From assembly GCA_036897485.1 (NCBI GenBank), contig JAYMTF010001905.1:1-20695 (forward strand): a stretch of 20,695 nt of DNA. Direction: 5' to 3'. This document shows positions 14,101 to 20,695 of the stretch, piece after piece. Position 1 is the stretch's first letter, and each line of letters starts with the position of its first letter. The DNA comes from Pelargonium nanum. Lineage: Eukaryota; Streptophyta; Magnoliopsida; Geraniales; Geraniaceae. A program made the position numbers and the translations under genes. The notes under the pieces are model-generated. The model did no database searches. It worked only from the letters and a program-made list of their open reading frames with translations, and was not told where the DNA came from.

Positions 14101-16895
14101 TTTACACAACAAAAATTTACATCTTCAAGTCCAATAGCCAGAAAACATGTATACACACCGGAACATCCATTCAAACCCATCTCCAAATCTGAAAGCATGA
14201 GCATTGGGTCTTCTGAACCCGTGACGGCATCAAGGAAGGAGAGCACAAACGAGTAGATGAGTCAATGATGGAGGTTTTATAGAAGAATTTGAAATGGGAA
14301 ATGATAGTGTGAACTGTAAATGCATCGAGGCTAGAGAGAGGGGTGTGTTGAAGTGAGTTGTCGTGCTGCATCTTCTTTTGAACATGCTCTTCTTCCCTTG
14401 CTTTCTCTCCCCTACCTTCGTGTTACATATCTGATTTATGGCTTTTTGGTGTTGAGGGTTTTGTTCTTTGTTAAGAAAGCACAGATTTTGTATGGAAATG
14501 TTTTGTCTTGGCTAGATGGTGTTTGGAATCTTTTTATTACAATAATTTTAAAATTCAATAAGACTCCACTACACAACTACCTATCAAAAGACCTGCCACA
14601 GGTAGCAACATCACAAGTAAAATTCACTGGTAATCTACAAATCACAATACAGAAACCTCACTGGGTTTCAGGATACAATGAAAGTTACAAATGCAATTGT
14701 TTTATAAAAAATACGCCATATAAGAATTATATATATCTATATAATAGCATGAAGAGTACAGAAATTGCGAGGATTACCTCTTTGTACACATCAAGTGGAA
14801 GTGGCAATCTAAGAAATGAAATCCATGCTTTTGTGAACTTTAATTTCATCTTTTTGGCAATGCTGGCAGCAGATAAAACCTGACCATATTCGATAGAAGG
14901 AACACAAAAAGGAAAATTGTATCACATAAAGAACAATTATAGATAGAGATGCGCCTAAAGTAATTTAATCAAGCAAATTACTAAAATTTACATTTTTGCT
15001 ACGCTTCTCAGGTTTCAGTCCTTTATCTTCTTTAGATTTCTCAACATGGCCACCTTCTTTAGTTAAAAATCCTGATCAAAGAGAAATTGTAGATAAAAAA
15101 TTAATTTAAAAAAACGTAACTAGTTTCTTGCCATGGATAAAGGGGCAGAAAATTGGTGCCGGTTATTCAACCACTTCTAAAAAATTCATCAATAGAACAA
15201 GCATACATTTCAGTCGTTCAGAAGCAAGAGATAACCAATTTCAAGTGCATCAGATTTAAGGATGCCAGCCTAATCGGCTATATTCACCAAATCACCGGAG
15301 TAAAATTAAATTTGGTCATACATAAAACTTCAAAGATACTATATATAAAATCAACAAGCAGTCACCTGAACCACTCCACATCTCAATATCAGACTTCTCA
15401 CTCTGACTTTCCGAAGGAGGGATATGTGATAGAATATGATGTATCTTGTGAATAGAAGACTCCATTCTGCATGAAACAGCTTTTGTTCAGTTTTGCAAAG
15501 AACCATAGCTACACTAAACATAACAAGAGAAAAAACACAACTGATACAAGCTACAAAAAAAACATTCAAAATACTCAATTGATAAAATTTATTAAACATC
15601 TGAAAAGAAGAAGCTCAATGTACTCAGGCATTCAACACATGAATTGATTTGTTATTGAAATTAAAGCAATATAATCTAACTATAACCATACATGTTATAT
15701 TTTAAAGCATATTGCTGAGAGCATGAGAATGACGTAAACTGGGGAGTAGAATAATATCACTTAAAGCATGTGCAGTGTCGATTTAATTTTATGCTGTAAC
15801 AGTAGCATAGTCTCCCACTTTCATATGCTATAAACAAAAAAGGTCCAAAAATGTCATCTATATCACCTCACAAATACAAAAAATAGAAGGAGAATAAGAA
15901 ACAACAATTCAAGGAAATGATAATAATATAGATCATTCCAACCTTGCTATTGAGTGATCTTCATTGTTGCCTGCACTCGAATAAAACAAATAATTTAATA
16001 AAGCAATTAAGGATCATAAAGGCAATACGTGAGACAAGAAACTTAAAACCAAACTTTAACAGTGAAGATGATAGGAAAAGTACCAGGGGTGTCTTGACCC
16101 TCTAAGGTTTTAGCAAGTTTATCGAGGCTGATGTACGTAAAGTAACTGTGACAAGTATAAATGAAAATTTAACCAATACTCAATAAATAGATAGTAAACT
16201 ATTTTACTCTGGGATTCATTAAAGATAAGATCATACCGGACATCAATGTACTTAAAGTAGTTTGAAGCAAGCAAACCTAACAAAACATCTGCTTCGGTTG
16301 AAGAATTAACCTGCAAATAAATTCATAGAAAAACAGTAAACTTTCGAACCTAATTCAATTCCAAGAAAATGGCACGAAACTTACAATTCTCTGAATAAGC
16401 TTGTGATATATGGAAGACTGAAACCTCCCACCATTCCCAATCTTCACAAACTCCATTACAGCATCCAACACCACATCCTAGCAAAACATTAACAAACGAA
16501 ATTTTGAAAAAAGCCCAATCACTATAAGCCGAAAAGCTTGCAAAACCCAGAAAACCCACCTTGAGAGTATCCTCCGATTGAGAGGATACAAGGACCTCAA
16601 TGAGCGCATCAATGAACTCATCGTATCTCTCCCGAGCCCACAAACTATACTCCAATTCGAGTTTGTTCTCGGAGCCCTTGACGCGGCGTCGTTTGGAGGA
16701 GGATGGGAGTTGGGGGAGAATTGGGATGAAGAAGGCTTGGAGGGAGAGGAGGGATTCGAGGACGTACTGAGGAGGTTGGTTTGGGGAAATGTATTGGAGG
16801 AGGCGAGGGAGTGCGTTGATGTCGCGACGTGAGGAGAGGAGCTTGCGGCCGATTTCCTTCAGGTCTTTGAGACTGTTCACCACGATTGACGCCAT
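11154..16895 (-). CDS. NOC4: Nucleolar complex protein 4 homologue (NOC4)
   Basis: Fifteen exons on the minus strand: 16895-16560, 16477-16385, 16310-16237, 16145-16084, 15970-15943, 15466-15366, 15071-14992, 14879-14778, 13568-13510, 13425-13251, 13089-12916, 12403-12244, 12072-12015, 11936-11831 and 11348-11154. Total 1803 nt, 600 residues; all introns are GT-AG and the frame is continuous. NOC4 pairs with Nop14 in the small-subunit processome for 18S rRNA maturation and 40S export. The CBF/Mak21 region lies at about 285-430, with RSYDIGGVVSVMALSSL, FYDKLYALLVPSIF, LLPAYLAAAFAKKLSRLSLL and IHNLLRRHPSINCLVHR. Next come an acidic linker (about 429-465), GIDYFNNEEINP, SSLWEIDTLRHHYCPPVSR and RRRVKQVPLAFYKA, all typical of NOC4. 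A Lys-rich linker is in exon 7. The start MASIVVNSLKDL follows no upstream in-frame ATG that I saw. Exon 5 is only 28 nt. The Arabidopsis counterpart, from memory, is At2g17250 (EMB2762). Confidence 0.94.
11516..11759. mobile_element. MITE with long imperfect terminal inverted repeats
   Basis: The left end reads ATGGTTCGTTTAGATTC and the right end, reversed, ATGGTGCATTTGGATTC. The match continues inward through TGGA-TT-ATTTGAAAT to GGATTT, with about 9 mismatches in 44 positions. It is flanked by TA on both sides (11514-11515 and 11760-11761), or by TTA if the end is taken one base further in. At about 244 bp without coding capacity it fits a PIF/Harbinger (Tourist) or TA-target MITE. It lies wholly inside the last NOC4 intron (11349-11830). 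Confidence 0.75.
13569..14777 (-). other. NOC4 intron 8 (1.2 kb) with probable inserted DNA
   Basis: This is the longest intron of the gene; the others are about 70 to 510 bp. The part at about 13942-14041 (AATTTAGTACGTGAACTTTG, then GAGTTAACGGTGCCGTTTAC, then TGACATGG) resembles dispersed repeats common in plant genomes. The adjoining 14042-14520 has higher coding-like complexity and a TATAAAA on the minus strand near 14275-14281. It has no recognised protein, terminal repeats or target duplication. Confidence 0.4.
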
Positions 16896-16970
16896 TGTTG
16901 GTGTTGGGGTTCAAGCTGGAGTTAGGGAACAAGAAGGCAGGGTTTTGAAGAAGCGATGTAGTCAGGTTTG

Positions 16971-16979
16971 TTAGGGTTT
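16971..16979 (-). promoter_or_regulatory. Telo-box (AAACCCTAA) upstream of NOC4
   Basis: AAACCCTAA on the minus strand, 76 bases upstream of the NOC4 ATG. Telo-boxes are a known feature of plant ribosome-biogenesis gene promoters, matching the gene's role. A site II element (TGGGCC/T), the usual partner, was not seen close by. Confidence 0.55.
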
Positions 16980-17624
16980 AAGAGTGTCTTTTTTTCTTCG
17001 TCTTTAAGATTTAAACCGGTTGGACCGGTCGTCTGGCAAAATCAAATCTACTTTGGTTTGGTTTGTCCTAGACTGGACTTGGAGTCCAGGCTCCAGTCGA
17101 AATCGCGGGGTCTTCGTTTAACGGAGTGATGTCTCGCACAAGCCACAAGATTGAAATCTAAAATCGAAAAATCAAGTGGACAGTCGAACTTATGACAATA
17201 CATTAATAATTCTTCAACACATGGACAATACAATAAATATTTTATTGTGCCCGAAATTAGTCGAGTTAAAACATAAGCATAAGTAGTAACTTCACTGGGA
17301 GATTTCGAGTTTCACACATTGAACGTGAAAATTAGCTTGAAAAATTTTCGTAAAGTTGACGAGATGGGAACATCAAAGTGATTTTTATTTGTATACTCGA
17401 AATGCTCTAATTAATAGATGGAGCAATTTTCAATTTGCAAATTAAACTTCCCATTTATAGACATGGTGATCACCATCATTAACCAGACAATTAAAAAATA
17501 TAAACTTCCATTTAAAGCAGCCCTTAATTTCATTTAATGTGTCACACTTATTTCATAATCCGAATACACTAATGTGTGTGTGGCTAATGCTACCAGAAAT
17601 GGCTGGGGGGTGAAGGTGAGTAGC

Positions 17625-17655
17625 AAAACGGGACCGCTATTCCTAATCCCGTTTT
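17625..17655. repeat. Inverted repeat in the AVT3 upstream region
   Basis: AAAACGGGA at 17625-17633 and TCCCGTTTT at 17647-17655 are perfect reverse complements separated by 13 bases, about 210 bases before the AVT3 start codon. It could be a protein-binding site or chance. Confidence 0.5.
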
Positions 17656-17862
17656 CCCTCCAAATTTAGCACGATCTCTCGCGTTTAACCGCAATAACTG
17701 ATTGTCGACATATTCTATATTTCACTAACCCAATTACACACAAACTAATCAATTCGAAATCAAAACAATTTGAATATTTGATTTTCTCAATTTCTGTTTC
17801 GCAAATTTACCCGATCCCATTTCAATCTCCAACAATCCCGGAGCGTCTTCGTAATCGAATCC

Positions 17863-19179
17863 ATGGTTCCGGGAAAGAGATCGAGCAACAAAAACTCCAC
17901 CTCCTCCGGCCTGCCGGGGGAGGACACGCCGCTCCTCGGCGGCCCAGACGGCGGCGGCGCCCCTCTCTCGTCGCCGCTCAAGACCTTCGCGAACGTGTTC
18001 ATAGCCATAGTAGGCTCCGGCGTCCTCGGCCTCCCCTACGCCTTCATGCGCACCGGGTGGCTCACGAGCCTCATCGTCCTCTTCTTCGTCTCTTCACTCA
18101 CCTACTACTGCATGATGCTCCTCGTCCACACCCGCCGCCGCCTCGAGAGCCTCGACGCCGGCGGCGCCGGCCCCAAAATCACCTCCTTCGGCGACCTCGG
18201 CTACACCGTCTGCGGCTCCGTCGGCCGGTTCGTGGTCGACGTCATGATCTGCCTCTCCCAGTCCGGCTTCTGTATCGGCTACATCCTCTACATCTCCAAC
18301 GCCATGGCCAACATCTTCCACGCCAAACCCCCACACATGAGACTCAACCTCTTCGTCAACCTCAGATCCGAAATTCTCGGACTCTCGCCAAAAGCATTCT
18401 ACATTTGGGGCTGCTTTCCCTTCCAATTAGGGCTCAATTCCATCCCCACGCTCACTCACCTCGCGCCTCTCAGCATCTTCGCCGACGTCGTCGATCTCGG
18501 CGCCATCGGGATCGTCCTCATCAAGGACGTCGCGGTGGCCGTCCGGGAGAGCCCCGCCGTCGCCGCCTTCGGAAGCTTCCAGACCGTCTTCTACTTCCTC
18601 GGCGTGGCCATGTACTCCTTCGAGGGGGTAGGCATGGTCCTACCCCTAGAATCAGAGGCAAAAGACAAGAAACGATTCGGAAGAACCCTCGCCATCGCGA
18701 TGGGGTTCATTTCCGCCTCCTACGGCGCGTTCGGCGTGCTCGGATACTTCGCATTCGGATCCGACACCGAAGACATAATCACTGCAAATTTGGGGAGAAA
18801 CTGGGTGAGCACTCTGGTTCAGCTTGGCCTGTCCATCAACTTGTTCTTCACGTTCCCGCTGATGATGAACCCGGTCTACGAGGTGCTCGACCGGCGGTTC
18901 ACCGGCGGGAGGTACTGCCTGTGGACGAGGTGGGTGATGGTGTTGGTGGTGAGCTTGACGGCCATGTTCGTGCCTAATTTTACCGACTTCATGTCGCTGG
19001 TCGGAAGTAGTATCTGTTCGGGGCTAGGGTTTGTGCTGCCGGGACTGTTCCATCTCATAGTGTTCAAGGAGGAGATGGGGTGGATGGCTCGGTGTGTGGA
19101 TTTGATGATCATGGGGATTGGAATTTTCAGTGCAATCTCAGGAACTTGGTATTCTCTACTGGAGATTATTTATAATTAA
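17863..19179 (+). CDS. AVT3-like: Vacuolar amino acid transporter, AVT3 type
   Basis: Single-exon gene of 438 residues, full length for the family. AVT3 proteins belong to the AAAP/SLC36-like superfamily and export amino acids from the vacuole. An N-terminal cytosolic tail of about 40 residues contains EDTPLL (20-25), an acidic dileucine signal of the tonoplast-sorting type. TM1 is about 42-62 (FANVFIAIVGSGVLGLPYAF, the family signature). About ten more hydrophobic segments follow, including 68-88, 122-148, 176-196, 200-220, 237-260, 274-298, 313-335, 353-371, 381-401 and 412-435. GVAMYSFEGVGMVLPLE (247-263) is the conserved middle block. The first 800 bases are strongly GC-rich with mostly C or G at third codon positions, unlike the neighbours. 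The start is the first ATG after a leader without ATGs, with G at +4. Substrate preference and the exact AVT3 paralogue cannot be read from sequence. Confidence 0.94.
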   Translation: MVPGKRSSNKNSTSSGLPGEDTPLLGGPDGGGAPLSSPLKTFANVFIAIVGSGVLGLPYAFMRTGWLTSLIVLFFVSSLTYYCMMLLVHTRRRLESLDAGGAGPKITSFGDLGYTVCGSVGRFVVDVMICLSQSGFCIGYILYISNAMANIFHAKPPHMRLNLFVNLRSEILGLSPKAFYIWGCFPFQLGLNSIPTLTHLAPLSIFADVVDLGAIGIVLIKDVAVAVRESPAVAAFGSFQTVFYFLGVAMYSFEGVGMVLPLESEAKDKKRFGRTLAIAMGFISASYGAFGVLGYFAFGSDTEDIITANLGRNWVSTLVQLGLSINLFFTFPLMMNPVYEVLDRRFTGGRYCLWTRWVMVLVVSLTAMFVPNFTDFMSLVGSSICSGLGFVLPGLFHLIVFKEEMGWMARCVDLMIMGIGIFSAISGTWYSLLEIIYN

Positions 19180-19717
19180 GTAATTATTCAACAATTACAC
19201 TGTGAATTTACTTATATATATTTTTGTTTAAATTTGTGAATTATCATAGTTTTTGTTTATGTACAATTTGATGACAAGTACACGAATTTTTTAGTTTGAA
19301 AATATTATAATGCAACTGTTCATTTGAACTATTGTTGTTACTTGAGAAAGAAGGCATTCCAAGATACTATGGAAAAAGAGTATTGTTTTGATTTTGTTAG
19401 TTACTGTTAGCTTGTACATGTGATATTTGTTTAGCTTATCATTATCATAATGGTTTCTTCACCTACACTACAGCTGCATATGAATCCACATCACATCCAT
19501 TGCATGAGGACAAAACAAACTGTGACAAACTGGATTGATGGAGATAGGAAAACTGTGGTTTGAATGGTGAAAATGACACTGGAAAAATAAAAATGGGAAA
19601 GGTGGCGATTTGACCTGTTTTGTACATCGTAATAATACAGATGCAACTTGAAATCATAGTTGAAATTTAAACCGAAACCCACTTGCAACAGAAGAGTACA
19701 TACTATCCCTGGAAGTC

Positions 19718-19825
19718 TTTTTTTTTTTTTTAAGTAGTACAATGAGTATATGATAAGAACATCACGGTGATTCGAACCCGAAACACTACGGTACCTAAGT
19801 GGTGTGCTTACCACTTGGCCCATGG
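19718..19825 (-). mobile_element. tRNA-derived SINE
   Basis: On the minus strand it starts CCATGGGCCAAGTGG, with an A-box-like GGGCCAAGTGG at 19821-19811. It continues to a B-box-like GGTTCGAATC at 19778-19769 (43 nt from box A start to box B start). It ends in a run of 14 A (19731-19718). This order of internal RNA polymerase III promoter boxes, short body and A tail is that of a tRNA-derived SINE. It is not a tRNA gene, because the acceptor stem does not pair. The family is not identified. A 14-bp flanking repeat is described under findings. Confidence 0.72.
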
Positions 19826-20220
19826 GATGCAATTTGAAAATGAACAATGAAAATTGGCCATGGTACTTTATCTTATTAAAAAAGTTAGTTATCATATGAT
19901 TTTGTTAAAATACATGTATGTTATATTTTAAAATTAAATAACTGTACAATTCTGACTAACTTCTCTCTAGTTAATCCTAAAATAAAGACACTTATTCCTA
20001 CTAATAATTATGCACTTTTCAATTAATGAGCATGGTGATACCATCATTTTTATGTTTGGAGAATAAAATCAATCAAATACAAATAATTATTGTTTTGAAC
20101 AATACGTAAGATACGTTAATGTTGATATGCTTAAATTCATTTATTATTTTACTACATATCCAAACTATTTTTCCGTATCAAAAGGGGATGTCAAATTACT
20201 TTGCCTATATCTCATATTTG

Positions 20221-20280
20221 AATGATAAGAGATGCTCTATGATTCGTAGAGTCTCTTATTTTATAGAGATGTTAATCATT
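20221..20280. repeat. Imperfect palindrome or hairpin
   Basis: AAGAGA(TG)CTCTA at 20227-20239 pairs with TAGAGTCTCTT at 20247-20257 around a 7-base loop, leaving a 2-base bulge. Outer bases AATGAT (20221-20226) and ATCATT (20275-20280) are also complementary. It may be a foldback element remnant. Confidence 0.5.
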
Positions 20281-20341
20281 ATATAATTGGAGGTGGTAAG
20301 GATAAAATTGTATGCTTAGCACGCATTGCTAATTAAGGTCT

Positions 20342-20463
20342 TGTTTGGTAAGTCTACTTCACCTCTACATGTTTTGTCTATAGACAATTTATCCAGAAAA
20401 AACTGTTTGGTACATATCTACTTTTCCATAAATGTTTATAGACATTCATCAAAAACTCTACTT
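20342..20463. repeat. Diverged tandem repeat of about 60 bp
   Basis: Unit A starts TGTTTGGTAAGTCTACTT at 20342 and unit B starts TGTTTGGTACATATCTACTT at 20404. Both then carry ATGTTT and TATAGACA and end in A-rich sequence. TGTTTGGTA with repeated subterminal units resembles one end of a non-autonomous DNA transposon. The other end is not in the window. Confidence 0.45.
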
Positions 20464-20695
20464 CTCACAAGATTTGGGTTGCTTCTGTGAGATACTGTTT
20501 TATCGTCTACTTAATTTTTCATATCAATTTTACCTCTCATATTGTTATGTAATATTACCTATTTATCCATCTATCTCAACCCTCTATCTCCTTCTGAACC
20601 GTCTCTCTCTATGTTAATTGTCAATCACCATAATCAAGAAAACCACCCGTTCACCCACCATTATCAATAACATTGTATGGTATACCTTTAACATG

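Larger units (their letters stand above)
16896..17862. promoter_or_regulatory. Bidirectional intergenic region between NOC4 and AVT3
   Basis: NOC4 and AVT3 are transcribed away from each other, so both promoters lie here. It holds a telo-box near NOC4, two ACCGGT sites near 17015-17030, nested short inverted repeats at 17071-17098, a perfect 14-bp palindrome ATGGTGATCACCAT at 17463-17476, and a 9-bp inverted repeat at 17625-17655. No ORF here is convincing. Confidence 0.6.
19180..20695. other. Intergenic region to the right of AVT3
   Basis: AT-rich with no supported gene. It includes the AVT3 3' UTR (no canonical AATAAA close to the stop), the SINE at 19718-19825, the hairpin at 20221-20280, and the duplicated unit starting at 20342. 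The final 200 bases are pyrimidine-rich and could be upstream sequence of a gene beyond the window; that is not supported further. Confidence 0.6.

Noticed and set aside
14353-14883. 176-codon plus-strand frame antisense to NOC4 intron 8 and exon 8
   Set aside because: It starts with GTG, its right part is antisense to a real NOC4 exon, and the protein resembles nothing I know. It may include inserted DNA but is not supported as a gene.
16645-16932. Pro/Ser-rich 95-codon minus-strand frame overlapping NOC4 exon 1
   Set aside because: It is a shifted frame of exon 1. The NOC4 frame continues through 15 exons with conserved motifs.
17778-18977. 399-codon plus-strand frame overlapping AVT3
   Set aside because: It is rich in Arg, His and Pro with no recognisable domain and exists because the GC-rich gene lacks AT-rich stops in other frames. 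The AVT3 frame encodes a complete known transporter.
19767-19821. Possible tRNA gene on the minus strand
   Set aside because: A- and B-box-like motifs are present, but no acceptor stem or anticodon arm can be formed and an A tail follows, so it is better explained as a SINE.

Overview
The window is nuclear DNA of a flowering plant, most likely a eudicot. Intergenic DNA is AT-rich, the introns are short GT-AG introns, and every protein recognised belongs to a plant family. Species and family cannot be read from the sequence; a rosid is a guess. All gene models were built by eye from reading frame and splice sites, and each complete model keeps an open frame from start to stop.

Layout from left to right. 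Positions 1-340 (minus) hold the 5' end of a homoserine kinase gene (HSK; plastid threonine synthesis), cut by the window edge. Positions 618-3735 (minus) hold a complete six-exon glutamate receptor-like channel of clade 3, closest to Arabidopsis GLR3.1/GLR3.2, with a long leader to about 4.6 kb that seems to have its own introns and overlapping upstream ORFs. Positions 4.6-7.3 kb are intergenic, with a diverged 111/113-bp tandem repeat and a decayed RNase H-like retroelement fragment. Positions 8427-10508 (plus) hold a four-exon PP2C phosphatase of the PP2C27/PP2CG1 type, preceded by a leader intron. Positions 11154-16895 (minus) hold a 15-exon NOC4 nucleolar protein gene, with a MITE in its last intron and unexplained DNA in its longest intron. 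Positions 17863-19179 (plus) hold an intronless, GC-rich AVT3-type vacuolar amino acid transporter. The right end (19.2-20.7 kb) is intergenic and holds a tRNA-derived SINE, a hairpin-rich stretch and a short repeat resembling a transposon end.

These genes are not an operon and share no single pathway. HSK, GLR and NOC4 correspond, from memory of Arabidopsis locus numbers, to the adjacent loci At2g17265, At2g17260 and At2g17250. That makes this an old collinear block in which the PP2C gene sits between GLR and NOC4. HSK and NOC4, both housekeeping genes, each have a telo-box just upstream. I found no CRISPR array, phage, biosynthetic cluster or plainly new system. The most interesting signals are the coupled upstream ORFs in the GLR leader and the small transposable elements.
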